Assembly: GCA_964461815.1 (NCBI GenBank)
Contig: CAYWVF010000021.1
Coordinates: forward strand, 1 to 48,741
Direction: 5' to 3'
DNA from: JAAZBA01 sp964461815
GTDB taxonomy: Bacteria; Bacillota; Clostridia; Oscillospirales; QAMX01
DNA length: 48,741 bases
Shown piece after piece: positions 17,264 through 25,495 of the stretch; positions within the stretch are counted from its first letter, which is position 1; each line of letters begins with the position of its first letter. Made by a program: the position numbers and the translations under genes. A model generated the notes under the pieces. That model did no database searches, was not told the DNA's origin, and was given only the letters and a program-made list of their open reading frames with translations.

Positions 17264-17698
17264 ATGTTTATTAAGCAGATATCAGTGTTTTTGGAGAATA
17301 AACCGGGTGCATTATGCGCTATGACGGGAGAGCTGGCAAAGCATAATATTGATATGCGTGCTTTGTCTCTCGCAGAGACAAACGACTTCGGAATAGTTCG
17401 TATTATCGTTGATAAGATATACGACGCCGCAACGGTATTAAAGGATGCAGGCTATGTATATTCTCTTACACCTGTATTGGGAGTCGCAATACCTGATACT
17501 CCAAGCGGATTGAGCAATGTGCTTGCTGTATTGACGGAAGCGGGAGTAAATATTGAGTATATGTATGCTTTCCTTGGCGGACAAAAGACAGATCATGCGT
17601 ACATGATCTTCAGGGTAGAGGATGCTGACAGTGCCTCAGCTGCTCTGGCTGCCAAAAATATTAAAACCGTCGAGCAGGAAGAAATGATAAATCTGTAA
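17264..17698 (+). CDS. Tandem ACT-domain protein
   Basis: A 144-residue protein of two ACT domains. The first (about 1-70) begins KQISVFLENKPGALCAMTGELAKHNI; the second (about 71-140) begins GVAIPDTPSGLSNVLAVLTEAGVNI. ACT domains bind amino acids and regulate metabolic enzymes. It follows paaK by 32 bases in the same operon with a good AGGAGG site and is followed by a terminator. The likely role is sensing an aromatic or branched-chain amino acid to tune the ligase or amino-acid breakdown; that is inferred from the recurring gene pair. There is no catalytic domain and no sign of truncation. Confidence 0.88.
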   Translation: MFIKQISVFLENKPGALCAMTGELAKHNIDMRALSLAETNDFGIVRIIVDKIYDAATVLKDAGYVYSLTPVLGVAIPDTPSGLSNVLAVLTEAGVNIEYMYAFLGGQKTDHAYMIFRVEDADSASAALAAKNIKTVEQEEMINL

Positions 17699-17704
17699 AA
17701 GCCT

Positions 17705-17736
17705 AATCTCCGAAAACAGCAATGTTTTCGGAGATT
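17705..17736 (+). terminator. Intrinsic terminator of the paaK-ACT operon
   Basis: A perfect 14-base stem (arm AATCTCCGAAAACA, loop GCAA) followed by a short T-rich stretch, seven bases after the ACT gene stop. Confidence 0.85.
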
Positions 17737-17759
17737 TAATTAAATAGCGTAAATTGCTA

Positions 17760-17787
17760 TTGACAAATGCGAAAATGATGGTACAAT
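17760..17787 (+). promoter_or_regulatory. Promoter of the SDR-DapA-TetR-SGNH operon
   Basis: TTGACA and TACAAT with a 16-base spacer; the first start codon lies about 55 bases downstream. A palindrome follows directly at 17796-17815. Confidence 0.65.
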
Positions 17788-17795
17788 ATAAGTCG

Positions 17796-17815
17796 AAGTA
17801 ACTAAACAGTTACTT
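17796..17815. promoter_or_regulatory. Palindromic operator candidate for the TetR protein
   Basis: A perfect inverted repeat with arms AAGTAACT and AGTTACTT around a four-base centre, lying at about the transcription start. The third gene of the operon is a TetR repressor, and TetR proteins bind such palindromes, so autoregulation is the simple reading. Confidence 0.55.
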
Positions 17816-17842
17816 ACTATTAGCCTACGGGGGATAATTAAA

Positions 17843-18859
17843 ATGTGGACCGAGGAAAAGCTTAACGAATTATTGACAGCTCCATCAGATGCACTTGTAG
17901 AAGATATAAAGAAGATAAAAGGCGACATTATTGTACTTGGTGCAACGGGTAAAATGGGTCCGACACTCTGTATACTTGCGAAGAATGCAGCTGAAAAAGC
18001 AGGTATAAGTAAAAGGATCATTGCCGTATCAAGGTTTTCGGATCCTATAGCCGCCGAGCTTCTGAAATCGAACGGTATAGAAACGATAAGCTGTGACATG
18101 AGTGATCCGGAGCAGCTTGAGAAGCTGCCGGATGTTGAGAATGTCATATTTATGGCAGGACGTAAGTTCGGTACGGACGGTAATGAGTATCTTACATGGG
18201 CTATGAATGCCGTGCTCCCCGTATATGTTGCGGAAAAATACAAAAACTCACGAATAGTTGCATTTTCGTCGGGAAATATCTATCCTATAGTACCTCTCCA
18301 CACCGGAGGCTGTACAGAGGATACAAAGCCTGCTGCGATAGGTGAATATACGCAGAGTGTTCTTGCACGTGAGAGAATATTCGAAAACGCTTCCGCAAAA
18401 TACGGTACAAAGGTGCTCTTATTCAGATTGAATTTCTCGGTAGATCTTCGCTACGGCGTACTGTTTGATATGGCTAACAAAATAATGCATGATGAGCCTA
18501 TTTCCATCAAGACACCGTGCCTCAATTGCATTTGGCAGGGCAGCGCAAATGAGATGGCTATCCGCAGTCTTCTCCATGCTGATTCTCCTGCGGTCAAGAT
18601 GAATATCACAGGACCTGAGATAATTTCAATAAGGAAAGCAGCTACACAGCTCGGAAAATATCTCGGACGTGAGCCGATATTCGAGGGAGAAGAGGGCAGT
18701 GATGCGTATCTTAACGATGCATCCCTTGCTATGGAGTTGTTCGGCTATCCGACGGTGTCGATACACAAGCTTATAAGATGGCAGGCTGAATATATTCTTG
18801 ATGGCGGCAGGACTCTTGATAAGCCTACACATTTTGAAGAACGTAAGGGCAGCTATTGA
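17843..18859 (+). CDS. NAD-dependent epimerase/dehydratase-like SDR protein
   Basis: A 338-residue extended short-chain dehydrogenase-like protein. Seen: the nucleotide motif VLGATGKMGPTL near residue 32, the NVIFMAGRKFGT strand, the SSGNIYP block that carries the catalytic Ser, and GEYTQSVLARERIFE where the catalytic Tyr lies. In that last block the usual Tyr-xxx-Lys is Tyr-xxx-Val, so the canonical Lys is missing and classical redox catalysis is in doubt. First gene of a four-gene operon with a DapA-family aldolase/lyase, a TetR regulator and an SGNH hydrolase. SDR plus DapA-type pairs usually break down sugar acids or related compounds. The specific substrate is unknown. The ribosome site is weak (GGGGG about nine bases before the ATG). 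Confidence 0.78.
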   Translation: MWTEEKLNELLTAPSDALVEDIKKIKGDIIVLGATGKMGPTLCILAKNAAEKAGISKRIIAVSRFSDPIAAELLKSNGIETISCDMSDPEQLEKLPDVENVIFMAGRKFGTDGNEYLTWAMNAVLPVYVAEKYKNSRIVAFSSGNIYPIVPLHTGGCTEDTKPAAIGEYTQSVLARERIFENASAKYGTKVLLFRLNFSVDLRYGVLFDMANKIMHDEPISIKTPCLNCIWQGSANEMAIRSLLHADSPAVKMNITGPEIISIRKAATQLGKYLGREPIFEGEEGSDAYLNDASLAMELFGYPTVSIHKLIRWQAEYILDGGRTLDKPTHFEERKGSY

Positions 18860-18883
18860 TTGAACTATCCGGGAGGTATGAAT

Positions 18884-19936
18884 ATGACAAGACATGAGAA
18901 TGCATTAAAGATACTCAAAGTCGGTACAGTAATACCTGCGACACCGCTTGCATTGACAGAGGAACGCAAATTTGATGAAGCGCGTCAACGCTTGCTGACG
19001 AGATATTATCTTGAAGCCGGAGCAGGAGGTATCGCTACAGCAGTCCATAGTACTCAGTTTGAAATAAGAGATCCTAAGTATGATCTTTTCGAAACAGTTA
19101 TTTCTACGGTAAGTGATGAGATAACAAAATATGAAGATGAAACAGGAAAGACAATAGTAAAGGTATGCGGTGTGTGCGGTAAAGCACAGCAGGCTGTGCG
19201 TGAGGCGAATGTCGCAAAAAGTCTCGGCTATGATGCGGTGCTCCTAAGTCCAGGCGGACTTAATGATCTGTCCGAGGATGAATTGATCGAGCGCACACGT
19301 GCGGTGGCAGAGGTAATGCCTGTGATCGGGTTCTATCTTCAGGTTGCTGTAGGCGGCAGAGTCTTTTCCTTTGATTATTGGAAACGCTTTTGCGAGATAG
19401 AAAATACCGTAGCCATAAAATGTGCATCCTTTAACAGATATACTACTATCGATGTGGTTAGAGCGGTCGCAACATCGACAAGAGCAGATGAGATCACGTT
19501 GTATACGGGAAATGATGATAATATCGTAGCAGATCTTGTGACTCCATACACATTTTCTGTTGACGGAAAGACATATACAAAACGCTTTCAGGGTGGTCTT
19601 TTGGGACATTGGACTGTATGGACGCATACGGTGGTCAAGCTGTTTGAACGCTTACAGAATGCTGATGCAACACCGGAGTTTATGAAGCTTGCAGCTGAGA
19701 TCACCGATATGAATGCAGCGGTATTTGATACGGCTCATAATTTCGCAGGCTGTATCGCAGGTATTCATGAGGTGCTGCGTCGGCAGGGACTTCTCAAGGG
19801 TACGTGGTGTCTGAATCCCGATGAGAAAATGTCCGAGGGACAGGCTGAGGAGCTGGATAGAGTTCAAAAAATGTATCCGCATCTCGTAGATGATGATTTC
19901 GTAAAGGATTTTCTTGCACGTTATGAAAAGGTCTGA
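18884..19936 (+). CDS. Dihydrodipicolinate synthase-family (DapA/NAL) lyase
   Basis: A 350-residue class I aldolase-type TIM barrel of the DapA/N-acetylneuraminate lyase family. The start at 18884 is chosen because GGGAGG lies seven bases upstream; in-frame starts earlier sit on or before that site. The Schiff-base Lys is in VAIKCAS (residue 179) and the catalytic Tyr in IGFYLQV (residue 151); the 28-residue gap is exactly that of DapA. It is longer than DapA (about 290), with extra C-terminal sequence, so it is not the lysine-biosynthesis enzyme but one of the catabolic members. It follows the SDR gene by 24 bases and overlaps the TetR gene by 14 bases. Substrate likely a 2-oxo sugar acid or similar; inferred only. 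Confidence 0.83.
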   Translation: MTRHENALKILKVGTVIPATPLALTEERKFDEARQRLLTRYYLEAGAGGIATAVHSTQFEIRDPKYDLFETVISTVSDEITKYEDETGKTIVKVCGVCGKAQQAVREANVAKSLGYDAVLLSPGGLNDLSEDELIERTRAVAEVMPVIGFYLQVAVGGRVFSFDYWKRFCEIENTVAIKCASFNRYTTIDVVRAVATSTRADEITLYTGNDDNIVADLVTPYTFSVDGKTYTKRFQGGLLGHWTVWTHTVVKLFERLQNADATPEFMKLAAEITDMNAAVFDTAHNFAGCIAGIHEVLRRQGLLKGTWCLNPDEKMSEGQAEELDRVQKMYPHLVDDDFVKDFLARYEKV

Positions 19937-20540
19937 TATAACCAAAATCAAAATACTGGAAGCGGCAGAGCAGGAATTCTCTGAGTTCGGACTATACGGT
20001 GCGAGAGTTGATGCCATAGCCAAAAATTCCGGAGTGAATAAGCGCATGATATACGAGTATTTCGGAAGTAAGGAGAAGCTGTATACTGCTGTGCTGACGG
20101 AGGTATATGCGAGACTGGCTGAAAGCGAAGCAGAGCTTCTAAGCTCCTGCGATTCATGCGTTGATACTGTACGTGCATTGATAAAGCGTTATTTTGAAAT
20201 ATTAAGCACAAGTACATCATTTGTTCGTATGGTAATGTGGGAAAACTTGACGGGAGGTCAATATCTCGGAGAGTCAAGTGCAGCTGTTGCAAAGGGAAAG
20301 GCAGTGCAGCTGTTGAGGGAGGCTCTCGAAGCCGGCATTGGGGAAGGTGTATTCAGAGAGGACATCGACATACAGGAGATAGTGCTTGCGATGAATCTGT
20401 TCTGTTTTTCGTATTTTTCCAATGTGAATACTATGCCGCATGTACTGAATGTGGAGTTTGGCGATGCGGAGCTAATGGATAAGCGAAGCAGTGCCATTGC
20501 CGATATGATACTCGGATATATAATGAAAAAGCAGATATAG
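19923..20540 (+). CDS. TetR-family transcriptional regulator
   Basis: A 205-residue TetR repressor. The N-terminal helix-turn-helix reads ILEAAEQEFSEFGLYGARVD then AIAKNSGVNKRMIYEYFGSK with the classic YxYF ending; the C-terminal helical domain binds the ligand. The ATG at 19923 overlaps the end of the DapA-family gene by 14 bases; a TTG three codons earlier is possible but less likely. No strong ribosome site is seen, so translational coupling is expected. It probably represses its own operon through the palindrome at 17796-17815 and responds to the pathway substrate. The family call is certain; ligand and regulon are inferred. Confidence 0.9.
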   Translation: MKRSDITKIKILEAAEQEFSEFGLYGARVDAIAKNSGVNKRMIYEYFGSKEKLYTAVLTEVYARLAESEAELLSSCDSCVDTVRALIKRYFEILSTSTSFVRMVMWENLTGGQYLGESSAAVAKGKAVQLLREALEAGIGEGVFREDIDIQEIVLAMNLFCFSYFSNVNTMPHVLNVEFGDAELMDKRSSAIADMILGYIMKKQI

Positions 20541-20552
20541 GGTGTATATATA

Positions 20553-21278
20553 ATGAATAGAGAAGTTGCGAAAATTTTTTCAAAGGTAGTTTTGGCGGAA
20601 AATACGATCAAAATCAAGCTGTTGGGAGATTCCATTACTCACGGTGTAGGCGGAACAGGCTTTGATATGAACGGTGAGCATATAGTAGGTGAATTTTACC
20701 GCAGTCCCGATTCGTATTGCTGGGCAAACAGCTTCAAGAAGCATATGGAGGATAATTACAACTGTACAGTCACAAATAATGCATGTACGGGAACAAGGAT
20801 CGACTTTGTTATTGAGAATTTCGATACACTTGTAGCGCCGGATGACGATATAGTTATCTGTACGATAGGAACAAACGACAGACATCAGTATTACGTCGAT
20901 GCTCCGATGCATACGAGAGAAGAGCATATGAAAATATTCTATGACAACGTAATAGAGCTTAACGATCGCTTTGCCAAAAGAGGCAGGGATTATATTCTGG
21001 TAGCGAATATCCCCTCATCTGCGGAGAATGAAGCCGGAACGGATGAATATGCTCGTCTGTTCCATATGTCGGACGTAAATGATATATACATGAAAGTGGC
21101 AACAGAATATGGCTTCCCGTTTATAAGCATGTATGAGCTGTTCCTTGAGTACTGCGATGCGAGAAACATTGACTATTCGACGCTGCTTTGCGATGGCTTG
21201 CATCCAAATGATGCAGGATATGATGTGATGTACAAGCTCCTACTGCATGAGACAGGACTCGGAAGAAATATTATGTAA
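20553..21278 (+). CDS. SGNH/GDSL hydrolase
   Basis: A 241-residue esterase-type protein of the SGNH hydrolase fold. All blocks are visible: LLGDSITHG near residue 24 (nucleophile Ser), the Gly block NNACTGTRID, the Asn block CTIGTNDRH near 107, and the C-terminal CDGLHPNDAGY with catalytic Asp and His near 217-220. There is no signal peptide, so it acts in the cytoplasm, probably removing an acyl or acetyl group from a small molecule taken up by the cell. Last gene of the SDR-DapA-TetR operon, 12 bases after the TetR stop. The co-occurrence suggests deacylation of a sugar-acid-like substrate before SDR/lyase action; this is inference. Confidence 0.88.
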   Translation: MNREVAKIFSKVVLAENTIKIKLLGDSITHGVGGTGFDMNGEHIVGEFYRSPDSYCWANSFKKHMEDNYNCTVTNNACTGTRIDFVIENFDTLVAPDDDIVICTIGTNDRHQYYVDAPMHTREEHMKIFYDNVIELNDRFAKRGRDYILVANIPSSAENEAGTDEYARLFHMSDVNDIYMKVATEYGFPFISMYELFLEYCDARNIDYSTLLCDGLHPNDAGYDVMYKLLLHETGLGRNIM

Positions 21279-21295
21279 AAAATACATAAAATGTA

Positions 21296-21324
21296 TAGAC
21301 AAATTCAGCTTGATAGGCTATAAT
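21296..21324 (+). promoter_or_regulatory. Promoter of the SLH-protein gene
   Basis: TAGACA and a perfect TATAAT with a 17-base spacer, 45 bases before the start codon. No terminator is seen after the SGNH gene, so some read-through is possible. Confidence 0.7.
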
Positions 21325-21368
21325 AATGTCAGAGTAATCTTTGAAATTTTTATTTGGAGGTCATTGCA

Positions 21369-22043
21369 ATGAAAACAACGAAGATCATTATGACGATGGT
21401 ACTCAGTCTGGTGCTTATGATCGCTGTTTGTGCGACGGCTTTTGCAGCAGATGAAGTGCCGGCAACAGAAGCTCCTGATGGCAACTATGATACGATGCTT
21501 ATCAGCGCAGCCTCGGATGAAGACGTAGAAGAAGCAACAGAAACGATCGTATTTGCAGACGTTGCAGAGGATGCATGGTATTACGAGGCAGCACAGTTTG
21601 TAGCAGCATCAGGCTATGCAGAGTTCTTCGAAGACGGTAACTTCAAACCGAATGCTGTTTTCACAGTCGGAGATGTAGTTAAGGCTATGGAAATACTTAA
21701 AGCATCCGGCTTTGATGTAGTAAATGTTACCGAGATAGCCACAAATGCAGGCTTCAGTCTTGATATGCTAGTAGATCTGGATGCTGAAATAACACGTGAG
21801 CAGGTCGTTGTTATGCTGTGGCATTTTGCTCAGACAAATGGCGCTGACGTTAGTGTTGGCGAGGATACAAACATCCTCAGCTACACAGATGCACTTGAGA
21901 TCGGTGAGAATAGCTTCCCGGCAGTTCAGTGGGCATGTGGTGCAGGTATAATCAATGGTTATCCCGACGGTACACTCAGACTTTCCAACGCTGTTACAAG
22001 AGCAGAGCTTGCAAAAATCGCCATGACTTATTTTGCCGAATAA
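21369..22043 (+). CDS. Secreted S-layer-homology (SLH) domain protein
   Basis: A 224-residue exported protein. The ATG at 21369 follows TTTGGAGG. A signal peptide is clear: positive start, hydrophobic core (MVLSLVLMIAVCATAFA) and cleavage at AFA before ADE. After an acidic, Ala-rich linker come SLH repeats: FADVAEDAWYYEAAQFVAASG starts the first, a middle region with ITREQVVVMLWHFAQ acts as the second, and SYTDALEIGENSFPAVQWACGAGIINGYPDG with the LTRAELAKI-type ending forms the last. SLH domains hold proteins to the wall through secondary cell-wall polymers. No other domain is present, so it may be a structural or adaptor surface protein. A strong terminator follows. Confidence 0.87.
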   Translation: MKTTKIIMTMVLSLVLMIAVCATAFAADEVPATEAPDGNYDTMLISAASDEDVEEATETIVFADVAEDAWYYEAAQFVAASGYAEFFEDGNFKPNAVFTVGDVVKAMEILKASGFDVVNVTEIATNAGFSLDMLVDLDAEITREQVVVMLWHFAQTNGADVSVGEDTNILSYTDALEIGENSFPAVQWACGAGIINGYPDGTLRLSNAVTRAELAKIAMTYFAE

Positions 22044-22058
22044 GTAAATAGACAGTAC

Positions 22059-22101
22059 GATCCCCTTTAGCATACTTAGATGCTAAAGGGGATCTTTTTT
22101 T
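22059..22101 (+). terminator. Intrinsic terminator of the SLH-protein gene
   Basis: A perfect 14-base stem (arm GATCCCCTTTAGCA, 8-base loop) followed by seven T. Confidence 0.92.
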
Positions 22102-22133
22102 CTTGAAAAAGAGCTGTGCAAGTATTTTACTTC

Positions 22134-22162
22134 TTGACTCATATACTGAAATGATGTATACT
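22134..22162 (+). promoter_or_regulatory. Promoter of the degV gene
   Basis: TTGACT and TATACT with a 17-base spacer, about 50 bases before the start codon. Confidence 0.7.
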
Positions 22163-22213
22163 AGTATAGTATGTTGTTGTACCGCTTATGTATGCAGAAA
22201 GGAACGGTAAAAA

Positions 22214-23077
22214 TTGGGAAAAATCAAGATAGCAACAGATTCGACAGCGGATATTCCGTTACAAATCAGGGAAGAACTTAATATAGCGGTTTTGCCGCTT
22301 GTGGTTATTGTAGATGATCGTGAGTATAAGGATGGTTATGAGATCACGCCTCAGGAGTTTTATGATATACTGGAATCCTCAGATAAGATACCTACTTCAT
22401 CGCAGGTGACACCGGTTTTGAATCTGGAGCTGTATGAAAAGACTTGGAAAGAGGGATATTCCGATCTCATACAAATATGCTTGAATTCAAAGGGCTCACA
22501 TACATGGCACAATGCAGTGCAGGCAAGAGATTTATTTTATGACGAACATCCCGAAGCAGTGTCTTCGTTGCGTATACATATATTTGATTCTAAAAACTAC
22601 AGCATGGCATACGGCTATGCTGCGATAGAAGCGGCTCGAATGGCTGAAAACGGAAGCTCTGTTGATGAGATACTTGAATTTGTACAGGATTGGATAGATC
22701 ATGCGAGAGCGGTATTTGTGCCGATGAATTTAAAATTCGTAAAGAAGTCGGGCAGAATACCTGCCGCAGTCGCATTTGTTGGAGATGCGCTTGGACTTAA
22801 GCCCGTCATCACGTTCGAGAACGGAGAGTCGAAGATCGTATCAAAAATACGAGGCGATATGAAGGTCGTTAGCGGACTGCTTGAAATGGTAAAAAGCAGC
22901 AGAAAGCCCGGAACACCGTATTGTCTTGCAGCCGGAAATAATGCTGCTCAGTTTGAGAAGCTGGCAGAGTCGTGCGAAGCTGTACTCGGTCAGCCGCCTG
23001 AGCTTGATTACTCGCTTGGCTGTATAATAACGGCAAATGCAGGGCCAAATGCAATAGGAATTATTTATCGTACATGA
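22214..23077 (+). CDS. DegV family fatty-acid-binding protein
   Basis: A 287-residue DegV (FakB-type) protein, cytoplasmic. In firmicutes such proteins bind a fatty acid and present it to a FakA kinase for phosphorylation. Seen: the N-terminal signature KIATDSTADIP, the PTSSQVTP block around residue 60 that carries the Ser/Thr for the carboxylate, and the C-terminal VFVPMNLKFVKKSGRIP to GLKPVITFENGE region. The start is TTG at 22214, with AAAGGA about ten bases upstream and no in-frame ATG near it. Monocistronic, with its own promoter and terminator. The fatty-acid specificity cannot be told from sequence. Confidence 0.92.
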   Translation: MGKIKIATDSTADIPLQIREELNIAVLPLVVIVDDREYKDGYEITPQEFYDILESSDKIPTSSQVTPVLNLELYEKTWKEGYSDLIQICLNSKGSHTWHNAVQARDLFYDEHPEAVSSLRIHIFDSKNYSMAYGYAAIEAARMAENGSSVDEILEFVQDWIDHARAVFVPMNLKFVKKSGRIPAAVAFVGDALGLKPVITFENGESKIVSKIRGDMKVVSGLLEMVKSSRKPGTPYCLAAGNNAAQFEKLAESCEAVLGQPPELDYSLGCIITANAGPNAIGIIYRT

Positions 23078-23078
23078 T

Positions 23079-23114
23079 AAAACGCTCGGATATATAATAT
23101 CCGAGCGTTTTTTT
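23079..23114. terminator. Bidirectional intrinsic terminator
   Basis: A perfect stem (arm AACGCTCGGATAT, three-base loop) with a run of seven T on the plus strand and TTTT on the minus strand. It ends the degV transcript and overlaps the stop codon of the convergent small iron-sulfur gene. Confidence 0.88.
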
Positions 23115-23313
23115 AATTCTTCGATTTGTAAAACAGCATACAGTGACAGTAGCCTTCAAAATTCGGATTGGCTATCTGATCACGAAATTCCTTGCACATA
23201 CATTTGTATTCGTCAAGCTTGGCTACTCTGCAAGGACAGTAGCCATCTTTGGCTTTGAGTCCCTCACGTATCATCTCTACCACAGCTTTGTCTTCGTTCA
23301 ATCTTATAGACAT
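23113..23313 (-). CDS. Small ferredoxin-thioredoxin reductase catalytic-chain-like protein
   Basis: A 66-residue protein with the cysteine layout of the ferredoxin-thioredoxin reductase beta chain: CPC near 26-28, CMC about nine residues later in place of the second CPC, and CHC near the end (YCHCMLFY). In the plant/cyanobacterial enzyme these hold a 4Fe-4S cluster next to a redox disulfide that passes electrons from ferredoxin to thioredoxin. Spacings differ from the cyanobacterial form (CPC-16-CPC-8-CHC), and the protein is shorter, as in many clostridial homologues. It would be a cytoplasmic redox protein. No thioredoxin or partner gene adjoins it; the partner is unknown. An AGGTC-type ribosome site is close to the ATG. 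Confidence 0.8.
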   Translation of the reverse strand: MSIRLNEDKAVVEMIREGLKAKDGYCPCRVAKLDEYKCMCKEFRDQIANPNFEGYCHCMLFYKSKN

Positions 23314-23336
23314 ATTGTGACCTCATAATGATCGAT

Positions 23337-25475
23337 CTACTTTTTTTCTACGTAAAACAGCCTCGTCTCGCCGACATTCATATCAAAATCAATGAATATG
23401 TCGTTGACCTCGACCTCGTTACATGTATCAACATCTATCACCTTAGACACAGGGAATGGAAAATGGATCCTCTTTTCACCGTCGGTGATCGAATGCAGCG
23501 CAATGAAGCTGCCGCCTGCCATGAGCACATCACCTGTCATATTGTAAATATGTGCGCTGCTCATAAGAATGATCTCACGGAGCACCTGATATGGGATGCC
23601 GGGAAGGAGACTGTATACCGATGAATAGTTGTCAAAATGCTTCCAAAGCAGAGCAGGCTCGTTACTGTCCTTGAAATTTGCAAGAATATACGAGTGATCA
23701 GACTCATCCGCAGCAAATCTGGGACATTGGACAGCAGATGGTGGAAATACAGCTGTTTCACGGCTTATGATAGGATCATAAACAGTTTTGTAAGTCGGAA
23801 ACTCATTTTCAGAATATTCACACTGCGTATCGGGAAGTGACGGATCGTATATTATGTTATAATCGGTAAGCTCCGCATTGTTTATGCCGGAGAAGTATGT
23901 CCAAAGCAGAGTGTGACCTCCACGCTTGAGCTTACGACTTATGGCATCCGAAACAGACTTTGACGGATCGCATATGTTAACAAATATATATAGCTTGTAA
24001 TCATCGGCAGGGAAGTTGTCGTTTGCAATATCACTTGCAAGGTAGATATGGAACGGAGCACCTGTCAGTGCAAGCTGTGTATGCTGATAATCAACAGCAT
24101 ATTTCAGAGCATTTGCATTACGACAGAAATATTTAAGTCCGCTTTCGTCGATTATAAATGCTACCTCAGGCTTTATCGGACCATATGTCTGTGCCTCTGC
24201 AAGCTTCTTATGCTTTTTTATCACGTCAAGCATCTGAGGATCGTCGAACCAACCGCCCCACATATCAAACCACCATAGACCTGTGTGGCCGGTCAATGTA
24301 CGTGCGGATGAGCGTTTCAAATTGGCAACAGACAGCTCTATCGTAGCAGGACCTACCCAGCTTGCGCTTGTGTAATATTTATTGTTAGGAATAATGTGCG
24401 GAAGTGATGTTGTGATCGACCCGGTGAGACAGGTGCGTATATCACCCTCGCAAATGAATAGTTTATTATGGAGTCGGATGGAATCTACAGCAGAGCCAAA
24501 GGTCCACACAGCACCGCCGCCGTTTGTCGTTGCAAGAAAATCAACATACGGCGATTCAATCACGTCGTGCAGATCATAGTGACACTTGTCGATATCTGTG
24601 AGCATAGCGACATAGCCGTAAAAAGCACCTGTAAGAAGAGTGTTGTGGGAATATTCCTTGACCTGACGTGACAGCCATATGATCGTATCGGCGAAAAGCC
24701 AGCTTCCGTATTCAAAGAAATCTATAACGTTCTGCTCTCTTGAAATATCACGAAGTATACCGTTGTAGCTCCATCTTCGCTGAGACGGTGACGGTATCGT
24801 TACGTCATCGAATGCTGCAAGTTCACTGTTCCAGGCGTTGTTAAGAGAGCCGATATCGGAATATTTATTTTTAAGCCATGCTTTAAAGTAGTCTAAATTA
24901 GGCTTCGAGTAATCAAAATAGTCATTGGTGCCGTACTTATGCCCATGATACGTCCATTCCTCTGTCGAACCGGCAGCAATATGGTAGCCTATAACACATT
25001 CGCTCCACTTGGAGCTGTTGATAAAATCAATAAGCGCTCTGAGCGCTCCCCACATGTCCTTGCGCCATTTTTCGGATGCGAAGCATTCACGTCCCGACTC
25101 GCCTCTGTCATCACGGCAAAGCTCCTCGGGATATTTTTCCTCCCACCATTTAGGCGTGGAAAGGTAGACTCTCAGAATGATATATGCGCCCTTGCCGCCG
25201 GGAGCGACAAGCTCAAGTGTACGCTCGATCTCAGAGAAATCATATTGACCATCACCTGTGAAAAAATGCGGAGTGAAGGGCTTAAGACCTGCCAGAGAAT
25301 TGATACCCTGATCGGAGGCATATGCACCAAAAAAGTATATGCGATTCCCGGTATCACGTACTTTGTCGAATTGCCCGGCGTCGGGATTATATGTCATAAA
25401 CCCGGTGGGTTCGATCACTTCGCCGTTTATACTAAGCTTTACACGACCGTCGATTGTTATAAGTCTCGCATTCAT
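23337..25475 (-). CDS. GH42-like glycoside hydrolase (beta-galactosidase type)
   Basis: A 712-residue clan GH-A-type glycosidase with the layout of GH42-like beta-galactosidases: a TIM barrel (about 1-390), a trimerisation-like alpha/beta domain (400-600) and a C-terminal beta domain. The candidate acid/base Glu is in AAGSTEEW (about residue 173) and the candidate nucleophile Glu in FICEGDIRT (about residue 343). There is no signal peptide, so the enzyme works in the cytoplasm on imported oligosaccharides. It lies 20 bases after the membrane-bound AraC regulator in one operon, divergent from the binding protein and permeases. The sugar is not certain: galactosides are typical of GH42, but this divergent member could act on other hexosides. 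A good GAGGTG ribosome site is present. Confidence 0.8.
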   Translation of the reverse strand: MNARLITIDGRVKLSINGEVIEPTGFMTYNPDAGQFDKVRDTGNRIYFFGAYASDQGINSLAGLKPFTPHFFTGDGQYDFSEIERTLELVAPGGKGAYIILRVYLSTPKWWEEKYPEELCRDDRGESGRECFASEKWRKDMWGALRALIDFINSSKWSECVIGYHIAAGSTEEWTYHGHKYGTNDYFDYSKPNLDYFKAWLKNKYSDIGSLNNAWNSELAAFDDVTIPSPSQRRWSYNGILRDISREQNVIDFFEYGSWLFADTIIWLSRQVKEYSHNTLLTGAFYGYVAMLTDIDKCHYDLHDVIESPYVDFLATTNGGGAVWTFGSAVDSIRLHNKLFICEGDIRTCLTGSITTSLPHIIPNNKYYTSASWVGPATIELSVANLKRSSARTLTGHTGLWWFDMWGGWFDDPQMLDVIKKHKKLAEAQTYGPIKPEVAFIIDESGLKYFCRNANALKYAVDYQHTQLALTGAPFHIYLASDIANDNFPADDYKLYIFVNICDPSKSVSDAISRKLKRGGHTLLWTYFSGINNAELTDYNIIYDPSLPDTQCEYSENEFPTYKTVYDPIISRETAVFPPSAVQCPRFAADESDHSYILANFKDSNEPALLWKHFDNYSSVYSLLPGIPYQVLREIILMSSAHIYNMTGDVLMAGGSFIALHSITDGEKRIHFPFPVSKVIDVDTCNEVEVNDIFIDFDMNVGETRLFYVEKK

Positions 25476-25495
25476 TTTTTACACCTCGTACGTTG

